The translations under genes were made by a program, and so were the position numbers. The notes beneath the pieces are model-generated. The model had not been told where the DNA came from. It worked only from the letters and a program-made list of their open reading frames with translations, and made no database searches. 64,000 nt of DNA, from the NCBI RefSeq assembly GCF_008704855.1, contig NZ_CP023691.1:868001-932000 (forward strand). The letters run 5' to 3'. This DNA comes from Streptomyces platensis. GTDB taxonomy: Bacteria > Actinomycetota > Actinomycetes > Streptomycetales > Streptomycetaceae. How positions within the stretch are numbered: the first letter of the stretch is position 1; every line of letters begins with the position of its first letter. This document shows, one piece after another, positions 53,201-61,206 of the stretch.

Positions 53201-54032
53201 GCTGCTCGACGCGTCGGCCGCCTGGGACCTGCTGCGGCGGCTCCGTACGACGGACGAGGCACTCGCGGCCGGGATGGTGCCGGACGGAGACGGCGGACTG
53301 CGCTGGCGGCGGCCCGCCACACCCGAAGCGGAAGAGCTCGCCGGCCGCTATCTGCCGCTCTGCCTGGCCGGCCCGGAGGTCGCGTTCGCCCAGCTCGGGC
53401 AGAGCCTGGACGGCTTCATCGCGACCCGCACCGGCGATGCCGACTTCGTCACCGGCGAGGAGGACCGCTGCCATCTGCACCGGCTGCGCGCCCTGTCCGA
53501 TGCGGTGCTCGTCGGGGCCGGCACCGCCGTGGCGGACGATCCACGGCTGACCGTACGCGCCTGTACGGGCGACAACCCGGTGCGGGTGGTGCTCGATCCG
53601 CGGGGCCGGGTGCCGCGGAGCAGCGGGGTGTTCACGGACGGCGCGGCGCCGACCCTGTGGGTGGTGGGACCGGATGCCGCCCCCGCGGACCCGGGCGCCG
53701 GAACCGAGGTGCTGGTGCTGCCGGATGCGGCCGCGTTCGCCCCGGTGCGGCTGCTCGCGACGCTGGCGCGGCGCGGGCTGGGCCGGGTGCTGATCGAAGG
53801 CGGCGGGGTCACCGTGTCGCGGTTCCTGCACGAACAGGCGCTGCACCGGCTCTATGTCACCGTCGCCCCGGTCCTGCTCGGCGACGGTGTCCCCGGCCTC
53901 CGTTTTCCCGGGACGCCGGTGATGCGGGAGGCGCTGCGCCCGCCGCTGCGGCGCGCCCTGCTCGGCGAGGACACGCTCTTCGAGTTCGCCCTGCGGCCGG
54001 CCGGTGGGCCCTCGGGCGGACCGGCGGACTGA
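53193..54032 (+). CDS. RibD C-terminal (dihydrofolate-reductase-fold) reductase
   Basis: 279 residues. After about 70 N-terminal residues of unclear role it carries a RibD_C/DHFR-fold reductase: VAFAQLGQSLDGFIATRTGD, DAVLVGAGTAVADDPRLTVR, RVVLDPRGRVP, RVLIEGGGVTVSRFL and VAPVLLGDG. It should use NADPH to reduce a ribosylamino-pyrimidine to the ribitylamino form. No deaminase domain is fused, as in archaeal ArfC and fungal Rib7. ATG 53193 overlaps the creatininase stop. Confidence 0.9.
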   Translation: MPELLDASAAWDLLRRLRTTDEALAAGMVPDGDGGLRWRRPATPEAEELAGRYLPLCLAGPEVAFAQLGQSLDGFIATRTGDADFVTGEEDRCHLHRLRALSDAVLVGAGTAVADDPRLTVRACTGDNPVRVVLDPRGRVPRSSGVFTDGAAPTLWVVGPDAAPADPGAGTEVLVLPDAAAFAPVRLLATLARRGLGRVLIEGGGVTVSRFLHEQALHRLYVTVAPVLLGDGVPGLRFPGTPVMREALRPPLRRALLGEDTLFEFALRPAGGPSGGPAD

Positions 54033-54037
54033 GGCAA

Positions 54038-54057
54038 GTCCGCCGGTCAGGGCGGAC
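54038..54057. terminator. Small hairpin between convergent genes
   Basis: GTCCGCC / GGCGGAC with a 6-nt loop at the convergent ends of the RibD-type and LPG-synthase-like genes. Confidence 0.55.
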
Positions 54058-55177
54058 CCGCGGACCAGGGCGTCTCACTCCGCTCGCCGTGCGTCTGCGC
54101 CTGGTACCGCGCTCCCCCGCCCACCGCCGACGGGACCTCCGCACCGCGCTGCCGGACCATCCCCGTACTCCCGGTACGGGGGTGCCCGTCCGCCGGGCGG
54201 GGCACGGCAGCGGACGGCGCCGGCTGCTTCGCGGGGAGCGGAGCGGAGCGTCGCACGGCGGGTCCCAGCAGCACGGCGGCCCCGGGGAGGCTTGCGACGA
54301 AGGCGAGTACGCCGTAGATCACCGCGGTGGTGAGTCCCTGCGTCGCGCCCAGTCCGGCGGCGCCGAAGGCCCAGGCGGCGACGCCTTCCCGGGGCCCCCA
54401 GCCGCCCACGTTCACCGGCAGCGCCATCGCGAGCAGCGCCAGCACCACCAGCGGCACCAGCTCGGTGGTCGGTGCGGTGACGCCCGCGACCCGGGCGGCC
54501 AGGACGAACATCCCGAGGTAGCCCGCCAGGACCGCCACGGACGAGAGCGCGACCCCGGGCCAGACGCCACGGGCCAGCAGGCCCTGGCGGGCTTCGGCCA
54601 ATACGGTGCGCAGGGCGCGTTCCCCGCGCGAGGCGCCCCGGCGGCGCAGCCGGACGGCGACCGCGACCACCAGCAGACCCGTAACGGCGAGGGCCAGAGC
54701 CACGGCGGGCGAGGCGAGGAAGCGGGCGACCGGTGCCAGGACCGGTGACGGCCGGACGAGCAGCACCGCGGCCCCGGTGACGAGCAGCACGACCTGGCCG
54801 GCGGTCCGTTCCAGGGCTACCGCGCGGACCCCCCGGCCGAGGTTGCCGGAGGTGCGGCCGTGGTCGACGGCGCGGTGCACATCGCCCAGCACGCCACCGG
54901 GCAGCGCCGCGTTGAGGAACAGCGCCCGGTAGTAGTCGGCGACGGCCCGGCCGAGCGGCAGCCGCAGGCCGAGGCCGCGGGCCACCAGACACCAGCGCCA
55001 GGCACTGAACACCGTGGTCAGCACGCCGATGGCGAGCGCGGCCAGCAGGGTGGCGGCGTCGATCCGGCGCAGTCCGTCCAGGAAGGCCTGCGAGCCCAGA
55101 TGCCACACCAGGGCCACCAGGATGCCCAGTCCCGCGAGCATCCTGAGCCATGCCGCCCAGCGGGACCGCGTCATCAT
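54047..55177 (-). CDS. Lysylphosphatidylglycerol-synthase-like membrane protein (UPF0104)
   Basis: About 376 residues, seven or eight helices, matching the flippase/TM domain of the LPG synthase superfamily (SAWRWCLVARGLGLRLPLGR, DYYRALFLNAALPGGVLGDV, VNVGGWGPREGVAAWAFG). The C-terminal 60 residues are hydrophilic. No aminoacyl-transferase domain is fused. It may flip a lipid-linked product, or act as membrane anchor for the neighbouring methyltransferase and glycosyltransferase; this is inference. ATG overlaps the upstream stop by 4 bp. Confidence 0.85.
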   Translation of the reverse strand: MMTRSRWAAWLRMLAGLGILVALVWHLGSQAFLDGLRRIDAATLLAALAIGVLTTVFSAWRWCLVARGLGLRLPLGRAVADYYRALFLNAALPGGVLGDVHRAVDHGRTSGNLGRGVRAVALERTAGQVVLLVTGAAVLLVRPSPVLAPVARFLASPAVALALAVTGLLVVAVAVRLRRRGASRGERALRTVLAEARQGLLARGVWPGVALSSVAVLAGYLGMFVLAARVAGVTAPTTELVPLVVLALLAMALPVNVGGWGPREGVAAWAFGAAGLGATQGLTTAVIYGVLAFVASLPGAAVLLGPAVRRSAPLPAKQPAPSAAVPRPADGHPRTGSTGMVRQRGAEVPSAVGGGARYQAQTHGERSETPWSAGPP

Positions 55178-56049
55178 GCGCTCCCGGACCGCTGCCGGGG
55201 CAGCGCCAGCAGATCGGTGTGGTGCACCGCGACGGTCAGCTCCCCCGCCGCGCACTCCTCCAGCCGGCGGCGGAGGTAGGCGACGGCCTCGGGCGCCAGC
55301 TCCGGCCGCTGGGCGTGTGCGGCACCGACCCAGCCGCGCAGCCATTCGGCGATCAGCGCGGATTCGGCACAGCCGAGCCGCCACGGGCTGGGCTGCACCA
55401 GCACCGTCGCCCCGCGCCGTTCGAAGGCCGCGACCGCCGCCGCGATGGCGTCCGGTCCGAGCAGTGCACGGCCCTGGTCCGTACGGCGCTGATGGTCGTT
55501 GAAGGCGTCGGCGATCTCGGCGTCGAACGGATCCGCCGGGGTCAGCTCGACCCGTCCGGCGACGGAGAGCGCCAGCAGTGCCGGGCTGCCCGCGCCCATA
55601 CAGGCCTCGGCGAGGTCTTCCACCTCGTCGAGGGTGAGCAGATCCAGCAGTGCGGAGGCGGTGACCAGCGAGGTCCCGGCGAGGTCATCGGCGGTGAGGG
55701 CGGCCAGATCGCCGCGCGCGGTGGTGGCGGCAACGGGCGTGCCATCGGCGGCCGTTACCGGCATCCGCGCCCCGGCGAGGGCGAGCAGCGCGGGGTCCAG
55801 GTCGTGCAGGACCCACTGCTGCGGGCCGGGCAGCCGGACGCCGAGCCAGCGCCCCATGGAGCCGATACCGCAGCCGAGATCACGGATCACCAGACCACGG
55901 GGGCCGCCGGGCGGGCCCTCGGGGGCAGGCTGCGCCTCGAGCCACGCCAGCAGCGGGCGCAGCAGCTCGGGGGCCCGGGCCGCGGCATCGGCGCGCTCCC
56001 GCAACTCCAGCCACCGCGGGGCGAATCGAGGTCTCTCGGGCGCGCTCAT
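55174..56049 (-). CDS. SAM-dependent methyltransferase-like protein
   Basis: 291 residues with a class I methyltransferase fold: motif I VIRDLGCGIGSMGRWLG, a second acidic strand VLHDLDPALLALA, and LVTASALLDLLTLDEVEDLA. The C-terminal part contains a Trp/Pro loop LVQPSPWRLGCAESAL. The substrate is unknown; the cluster context suggests the pterin-like or glycosylated intermediate. ATG 56049 overlaps the preceding glycosyltransferase stop by 4 bp, and its stop overlaps the next start. Confidence 0.85.
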   Translation of the reverse strand: MSAPERPRFAPRWLELRERADAAARAPELLRPLLAWLEAQPAPEGPPGGPRGLVIRDLGCGIGSMGRWLGVRLPGPQQWVLHDLDPALLALAGARMPVTAADGTPVAATTARGDLAALTADDLAGTSLVTASALLDLLTLDEVEDLAEACMGAGSPALLALSVAGRVELTPADPFDAEIADAFNDHQRRTDQGRALLGPDAIAAAVAAFERRGATVLVQPSPWRLGCAESALIAEWLRGWVGAAHAQRPELAPEAVAYLRRRLEECAAGELTVAVHHTDLLALPRQRSGSA

Positions 56050-57164
56050 CGCGTGCTCCGGGGTTTGTGCCGAACCCGTTCCAGCACTCCGGCCAGACTG
56101 TGCGACGTCATCTCCCACCTCTCCAGCATGGCACGCCGGGCGCGCGCCGAACCTCTGACCCCGTCCCGCAGTTGTGGATCGCCGAGCCAGCCGCGCAGCG
56201 CGTCGGCGAGCGCCGCCGGGCGGCCGGGCGGTACGAGCAGGCCGGGCACACTGCCGTCGGGGGCCTGCCCGACCGCTTCCGGTACGCCGTCCACCGCCGT
56301 CGCCAGCACCGGGATCCCGCGCGCCAGTGCCTCGGTGACGACCATGCCGTAGGTCTCCGCGTACGAGGTGAGCACCAGCAGGTCGGCGGAGGCGTAGCTC
56401 GCCTCCAGGTCCGCGCCCGCCCGGGGCCCGGTGAAGGTGATCCGGTCGTCGAGCCCGAACCCGGTCACCGCACCGCGGAGTTGGGCGACATATCCGGGGT
56501 CGCGGCCGAGCCCGCCGACACATGCGCAGCTCCACGGCAGGTCCTTGACCGTCGCCAGTGCGTCGATCAGGCGGTGCTGTCCCTTGCGCGGGGTGACCGC
56601 GGCGACGCACAGCAGCCCGGTGGCGCCGTCGGTGCCGGGTGCGAGGGGCGCGGGGTCGGCGCCGGGCCGGACGGCGTGGACCCGCTCGGGCGCCAGTCCG
56701 TGGTGGGTGACGAGCCGGACGGCGGCCCAGTCGCTGGTGCCCACGACGGCGGCCACGGCGTGCAGGGTGCGGTGTTCGCAGGCGTCCAGCTCCGCGGCCA
56801 CGGCGGGGTCGAGGCCGGTCTCGTCGCCCAGCGGGAGATGGACCAGGACGACGAGGCGCAGCCGTTCCGCCTCGGGGACGAGGATTTCCGGAACTCCGCA
56901 GGCGACCAGGCCGTCGAGGAGGACCACGGCGCCGTCCGGCAGTGCCGCCAGCCGCTGCGCCAGCTCCGCGCAGGCGGTGGCGTCCGGCCGCGGCCAGCTG
57001 CCGGGCAGCGCGTACGGGCGTACCTGCCAGCCCGCGGCCGGGAGGTCGCGGCACACCCGGCGGTCGTAGGTGTTGCCGCCGCTGGGTGACGTCGGGTCGT
57101 CGATGTCACCGGGCAGGACGAAGTGCACCACCCGCTCCCCCGGGGTGGCGCCGGTTCGGGTCAC
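56046..57164 (-). CDS. GT4-family glycosyltransferase
   Basis: 372 residues, GT-B fold. A glycine-rich acceptor loop ([18 protein letters not shown]) occurs near the N-terminus, and the donor site has [15 protein letters not shown], the E-x7-E region [24 protein letters not shown] and GLLVPPG. It transfers a sugar from a nucleotide sugar to an unknown acceptor. GTG start overlapping the PTPS-fold gene stop by 4 bp. Third in the run PTPS-GT-methyltransferase-LPG-synthase-like. Confidence 0.9.
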   Translation of the reverse strand: MTRTGATPGERVVHFVLPGDIDDPTSPSGGNTYDRRVCRDLPAAGWQVRPYALPGSWPRPDATACAELAQRLAALPDGAVVLLDGLVACGVPEILVPEAERLRLVVLVHLPLGDETGLDPAVAAELDACEHRTLHAVAAVVGTSDWAAVRLVTHHGLAPERVHAVRPGADPAPLAPGTDGATGLLCVAAVTPRKGQHRLIDALATVKDLPWSCACVGGLGRDPGYVAQLRGAVTGFGLDDRITFTGPRAGADLEASYASADLLVLTSYAETYGMVVTEALARGIPVLATAVDGVPEAVGQAPDGSVPGLLVPPGRPAALADALRGWLGDPQLRDGVRGSARARRAMLERWEMTSHSLAGVLERVRHKPRSTR

Positions 57165-57559
57165 AGAGTGCGCTCGTACGTCGCCCAGGCGATGTGTGAC
57201 TCGTGCAAGGTGACCGATATCCCGGCCAGCTCGCGGGCGCCCTCGCCGAGGTTGCCCGCCTCGATGCGGTCGGCGAGCCGGTCGGCGATGACCTTGGCCA
57301 GGGCTTCGGTCGAGGTGTTGATGCCGGCGAAGGCGGGCTCGTCGTCGAGGTTGCGGTAGTTCAGCTCCGCGATCACACCGCCGAGTTCCTGGGTGGCCAG
57401 GCCGATGTCGACGACGATGTTGTCGGCGTCGAGCTCCGGTCGGCGGAAGGTCGCGTCCACGATGAAGGTCGCGCCGTGCAGACGCTGCGCGGGGCCGAAG
57501 ACCGCGCCACGGAAGCTGTGGGCGACCATCAGGTGATCGCGGACGGTGATGCTGAACAA
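57161..57559 (-). CDS. 6-pyruvoyl-tetrahydropterin synthase/QueD-fold protein, divergent
   Basis: 132 residues, normal length for the family. Zinc ligands of the family are a first His (MVAHSF) and the HxH of LHGHNY; here the second motif is RLHGATF, so the third histidine is Ala. The usual catalytic Cys region is not recognisable, while the C-terminal Glu motif ([12 protein letters not shown]) is retained. It probably binds a pterin or pyrimidine but may do other chemistry than 6-pyruvoyl- or 6-carboxy-tetrahydropterin synthesis. It is the first gene of the tight minus-strand run, 77 bp after the dehydrogenase gene. Confidence 0.85.
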   Translation of the reverse strand: MFSITVRDHLMVAHSFRGAVFGPAQRLHGATFIVDATFRRPELDADNIVVDIGLATQELGGVIAELNYRNLDDEPAFAGINTSTEALAKVIADRLADRIEAGNLGEGARELAGISVTLHESHIAWATYERTL

Positions 57560-57636
57560 GGCCGTTCCTCCGGTGTGATGTCGGTCTCAGTGGCGGGGTC
57601 GCCGGGGAGGGAATACAGGGCGGTTTCGCGGGGCGG

Positions 57637-58623
57637 TCAGCCGTCCGCCGGCGCGTAGCGGATGCGGTGGCACAGCGCCGGAAGGTCGCCGGAGACGAGC
57701 CGGGGCAGCACCTCCGGCAGCTCCTCGAAGGCGGACTCGCCGGTGATCAGCGCATCGAAGGCGGGGTCGGCGAGCAGGTCCAGGGCGAGCGCGAGCCGGT
57801 CGGCGAAGGTACGGCGGGCGCGGCGGGCCGGGGAGACCGCGCCCACCTGACTGCTGCGGACGACCAGCCGGCGGGAGTGGAAGGCCTCCCCCAGCGGCAG
57901 GCTGACCTGCCGGTCTCCGTACCAGCTCAGCTCGATGACGGTGCCTTCCGGGGCGAGCAGTTCGAGGGAGCGGGCGAGCCCCTCCTCGGTGGCGCTGGCG
58001 TGGACGACGAGGTCGCAGTCGCCCAGCGCGTCCTGCGGCAGGGCGAAGTCCACACCCAGTGCCTTGGCGGTCGCCGCCCGCGCGGGGTCGGCGTCCACCA
58101 GCTGCACCCGGACGGCGGGGTAGCGGGCGAGGATCGCGGCGACACCGCAGCCCACCATGCCCGCGCCGATCACCGCGATCCGGTCGCCGACCAGCGGCGC
58201 GGCGTCCCACAGGGCGTTCACCGCGGTCTCCACCGTGCCCGCCAGCACGGCCCGCGGGGCGGGCACCGAGTCGGGCACCGGAGTGACCGCGCTCGCCGGG
58301 ACGACATAGTGCGTCTGGTGCGGGTAGAGGCAGAAGACGGTGCGGCCCAGCAGGGCGGACGGCCCTTCCTCGACGACTCCGACATTGAGGTAGCCGTATT
58401 TGAGGGGCCCGGGGAAATCGCCTTCCTGGAAGGGCGCCCGCATCATGGAATGCTGGCTCACGGGGACGCCGCCACGGAAGACCAGGGTCTCCGTTCCGCG
58501 GCTCACTCCGGAACAGAGGGTGCGCACCAAAACCTCGTCGGGTCCGGGGTCCGGCAAGGGTACTGTCCGGATTTCACCGTGACCTGGAGCGTTTAGCCAA
58601 AACGCACAAGCAACGCGCGGCAT
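57637..58623 (-). CDS. Medium-chain zinc-type dehydrogenase
   Basis: 328 residues of the MDR superfamily. The N-terminus has LVRTLCSGVSRGTETLVFRG, the Rossmann site is VIGAGMVGCGVAAILA, and KYGYLNVGVVEEG resembles the bacteriochlorophyllide-dehydrogenase/BchC-like branch. The structural zinc cluster of Cys residues is absent. NAD(P)-dependent oxidation or reduction of a cluster intermediate is likely. Probably the first gene of the minus-strand operon reaching to 54047; divergent from the CDP-alcohol transferase gene. Confidence 0.88.
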   Translation of the reverse strand: MPRVACAFWLNAPGHGEIRTVPLPDPGPDEVLVRTLCSGVSRGTETLVFRGGVPVSQHSMMRAPFQEGDFPGPLKYGYLNVGVVEEGPSALLGRTVFCLYPHQTHYVVPASAVTPVPDSVPAPRAVLAGTVETAVNALWDAAPLVGDRIAVIGAGMVGCGVAAILARYPAVRVQLVDADPARAATAKALGVDFALPQDALGDCDLVVHASATEEGLARSLELLAPEGTVIELSWYGDRQVSLPLGEAFHSRRLVVRSSQVGAVSPARRARRTFADRLALALDLLADPAFDALITGESAFEELPEVLPRLVSGDLPALCHRIRYAPADG

Positions 58624-58659
58624 CGGAATCCTCCTGGACGCTCCGGCGACGATTCGTCG

Positions 58660-59547
58660 ATGCTGGGGATCATGAGAACGCCGTCACCATACGCGGCACC
58701 TCTCGACTCCGCCACAATCCCGGGAGGCATGGTGGCCGTACAAGAGCGTTACGACACAAGGCCGTTCGGACCGGACATTACGGCGGGCACGGGAGTGCAG
58801 CTGCTCATACTGGAAGCGCTCCGCCGGGCGGTCGGTCTGAGCACCGCGGGGTGGCTGACGGGCTGCGTGTTCGCCGTGGCCACCTGGGTGGTGCTCACCG
58901 TCGCGCTGCGCCGTTCATGGCCCCGGTCGTTCGGTATGGCGTCGTTCGGCATGGCCAACCGCGTCACACTGGCCCGCACGATCCTGGTCGGCGGGGTGAC
59001 GGCGCTGGTCGCGGACTCCTTCGAGCGCCGGACGCCGGTCGCGGTGCTGGTCGCGCTGGCCGCCGTGGCGCTGATCCTGGACGCGGTGGACGGTCAGGTG
59101 GCCCGGCGCACCGGCACCGTGACACCGCTGGGGGCGCGCTTCGACATGGAGGTCGACGCCTTCCTCATCCTGGTGCTCTGTGTGTATCTCGTGCTGCCGC
59201 TGGGCCCGTGGGTGCTGTGCATCGGCCTGATGCGGTACGTCTTCGTCGCGGCGTCCTGGGTCTGGCCATGGCTGAGTGGCGCGCTGCCGCACAGCATGGC
59301 CCGCAAGACCGTGGCGGCGCTGCAAGGCGTCGTGCTGGTCGTGGCCGGTGCCGGGGTGCTGCCGCGCCCCGCGGCGGCGGTCGCGGTGAGCGGGGCGCTG
59401 GCGCTGCTCGTATGGTCCTTCGGACGAGATGTCGGCTGGCTGTGGCGGGTCCGGGGACTCGCGGGCGGCCCGGCTGCGGCGAGTGGCCGGGACCGGGCCG
59501 AGGAAGGCCTGCCCGCTATGTCCCGGCGTGCCGGCCCAGATAGATGA
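58660..59547 (+). CDS. CDP-alcohol phosphatidyltransferase-family membrane protein
   Basis: Up to 295 residues with about six helices. The full CDP-OH-P transferase signature is present: DAVDGQVAR, eight residues, then G-x3-D-x3-D (GARFDMEVD). It joins a CDP-linked lipid or alcohol to a second alcohol in the membrane. The start is uncertain: ATG 58660, ATG 58672 and ATG 58729 (GGGAGG immediately upstream) are in frame. As part of the pterin-like cluster it could attach the product to a lipid or make a phosphoalcohol donor; this is inference. Confidence 0.9.
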   Translation: MLGIMRTPSPYAAPLDSATIPGGMVAVQERYDTRPFGPDITAGTGVQLLILEALRRAVGLSTAGWLTGCVFAVATWVVLTVALRRSWPRSFGMASFGMANRVTLARTILVGGVTALVADSFERRTPVAVLVALAAVALILDAVDGQVARRTGTVTPLGARFDMEVDAFLILVLCVYLVLPLGPWVLCIGLMRYVFVAASWVWPWLSGALPHSMARKTVAALQGVVLVVAGAGVLPRPAAAVAVSGALALLVWSFGRDVGWLWRVRGLAGGPAAASGRDRAEEGLPAMSRRAGPDR

Positions 59548-59911
59548 CGAGCGCCAGGAAGACCAGCAGCAGATGGCTGACGACGAAGTAGAGGAACACC
59601 CGTCGCCACAGGCTGCGCCGCGGAGCCCGGTGGGGGTACAGGACCGCGCCGGGCAGCCGGGCCAGCTGGGTCCCGGGCCGGATCGCGGTCGTCCGGGGCC
59701 GCCGGACGCCGCAGCGCGCCGAGGTGTGCGGGCGGGCGGCGCCCTCCGGGCAGACCCGGCCGTGTCCGCGTTCCGTACGGATCGTCCCGCGACCGGGCGG
59801 GCGCCCCCGGCAGGGCCGTACGGTGCCCGGGCCGGAGGGGGTGGGTATGCAGGTGCGGGAGCGGACCGCCCGCCAAGGCGGCGGCCCCTTACGCCGTGGT
59901 GCGCCGGACAT
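59516..59911 (-). CDS. Small single-pass membrane protein
   Basis: The supported part is the C-terminus, RRVFLYFVVSHLLLVFLALV and on, a single membrane helix like those of the short Streptomyces DUF6126-type proteins. The N-terminal 90 residues are Arg/Pro-rich and may not be translated; no later in-frame ATG or GTG was found, and ATG 59911 has only a weak ribosome binding site. The 3' end overlaps the CDP-alcohol transferase gene by 32 bp. Function unknown. Confidence 0.4.
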   Translation of the reverse strand: MSGAPRRKGPPPWRAVRSRTCIPTPSGPGTVRPCRGRPPGRGTIRTERGHGRVCPEGAARPHTSARCGVRRPRTTAIRPGTQLARLPGAVLYPHRAPRRSLWRRVFLYFVVSHLLLVFLALVIYLGRHAGT

Positions 59912-59988
59912 CCGCGATCACCCTGTTCCGGTGGGGCTCATACGGACCGTGCCCGTCCGGCCGGCGTCCATGGAGCGCGGCGAGCGGA

Positions 59989-60387
59989 TCACGAGACCGC
60001 CCCCACCGCGCCGGTCGCCGGCACCCCGGCGGCCGCCGGCCGTGCGCCGGCTTCGGCCTGCCGGAGTTCGGTGAGCAGGGCATGCTGCCCGGCGAGCACC
60101 TCGGTGAGGGCCCGGCGGGCGACCCGCAGGAGTTCGGTGACCTCGCCGCCGGCCAGCTCGTAGACGACGGTGGAACCGCTGCGGGTGGCCGTCACCATGC
60201 CCGAGCGGCGCAGCACCGCCAGCTGCTGGGAGAGCGCGGACGGCTCCACCCCGATCGCGGCGAGCAGCCCGCTCACCGGCATCGGTCCGCTCTGGAGCAG
60301 TTCCAGCACCCGGATACGGACCGGATGGCCCAGCATCCGGAAGAAATCGGCCTTGGCCTGACAGACCGGAAGCCATGCACCGTTCAT
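59989..60387 (-). CDS. ArsR-family winged-helix regulator
   Basis: 132 residues. An ArsR/SmtB-type helix-turn-helix is clear: KADFFRMLGHPVRIRVLELL, GVEPSALSQQLAVLRRSGMV, TATRSGSTVVYELAG. Metal-binding cysteines typical of alpha-3 (CxC) are absent, so it is probably not an arsenite or cadmium sensor. ATG 60387. A palindrome around GAATTC lies about 130 bp upstream and may be its operator. Confidence 0.88.
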   Translation of the reverse strand: MNGAWLPVCQAKADFFRMLGHPVRIRVLELLQSGPMPVSGLLAAIGVEPSALSQQLAVLRRSGMVTATRSGSTVVYELAGGEVTELLRVARRALTEVLAGQHALLTELRQAEAGARPAAAGVPATGAVGAVS

Positions 60388-60515
60388 GTCCGCGCCCCGC
60401 TCCCGGGACCGGCCGCGGACCACGCCGCACACACCCGTTCCCCTGCCGATTCGGCGAAACCGCCCACGCATGTCCTCCGCGTTCAGGCCGCACGGCCGTC
60501 GCGTCATCTGTTGAA

Positions 60516-60531
60516 TTGCGGAATTCTGCAA
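60516..60531. promoter_or_regulatory. Palindrome centred on GAATTC, possible ArsR-family operator
   Basis: TTGCgGAATTCtGCAA is a 16-bp inverted repeat with one mismatched pair, in an AT-rich island inside GC-rich sequence, upstream of the ArsR-family gene. Size and symmetry suit a dimeric winged-helix regulator. Confidence 0.5.
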
Positions 60532-60592
60532 CTGTAGACGACGCGGGCGGGCTTCTTGAATGGGTGTCGCGGACAAACCGGGGGGCGGACGC

Positions 60593-60619
60593 GGTACGGG
60601 GACGGTACGGGGACGGTAC
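60593..60619. repeat. Short tandem repeat of GGTACGGGGAC
   Basis: Two full 11-bp units and a third partial unit (GGTAC) in direct succession in the intergenic region. Confidence 0.6.
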
Positions 60620-60824
60620 GCGCGTACGCCGTCGTCCGCCCGCTCACCACCCGGCCGGCCGCTTCCCGGAAGAACTCTGCCGCAGCCGCGCACAGTTGTG
60701 GGGTCGGCCGGGCGAACCCGCGTCGACGCCGTACCCGCACCGGCCGCGGGAGCCGGCCCGGCCGGTGATCCGCCCGGAACAATTCCGGTGGACAGCCCCA
60801 CGCCCCAACCACATGCTGACGCCC

Positions 60825-61199
60825 ATGACTTCACTGGTACGCCACCTCACCCTCGACTGCACCGACGCCTATCGCCTGGCGAGCTTCTGGGCGGAGGTAC
60901 TGGACGGCTCGCTGGCCGAGGACGATATGCCGGGCGATCCGGAGGCCACGGTCACGGCCGCGGGCACTGCGCTGCTGTTCGTCACGGTGCCCGAGGCCAA
61001 GGCCGGGAAGAACCGGGTGCACCTGGATCTCCAGCCGCAGGACCGGGGCCGGGACGAGGAGGTCGAGCGGCTGCTGGCGCTCGGCGCGACTCCGGTGGCC
61101 GACCACCGGCGCCCGGACGGGACCGGGTGGGTGACGCTGGCCGATATCGAGGGCAATGAGTTCTGTGTGGAGCGCAGCGCGGCGGAGCGGGCGGGCTGA
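60825..61199 (+). CDS. Single-domain VOC (glyoxalase-like) protein
   Basis: About 124 residues of the glyoxalase-like VOC type common in Streptomyces: SLVRHLTLDCTDAYRLASFW, NRVHLDLQPQDR, EEVERLLALGATPVADH and a final DIEGNEFCVERS with the metal-ligand Glu. The substrate is unknown. ATG 60825 or ATG 60813 are possible; neither has a strong ribosome binding site. It converges on the siderophore-interacting gene. Confidence 0.85.
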   Translation: MTSLVRHLTLDCTDAYRLASFWAEVLDGSLAEDDMPGDPEATVTAAGTALLFVTVPEAKAGKNRVHLDLQPQDRGRDEEVERLLALGATPVADHRRPDGTGWVTLADIEGNEFCVERSAAERAG

Positions 61200-61206
61200 A
61201 GCCGCC

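Larger units (their letters stand above)
60388..60824. other. Divergent regulatory region
   Basis: About 440 bp. Contains an AT-rich patch with a palindrome at 60516-60531 and a short tandem repeat at 60593-60619. No coding bias; promoters for the ArsR and VOC genes should lie here. Confidence 0.5.
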
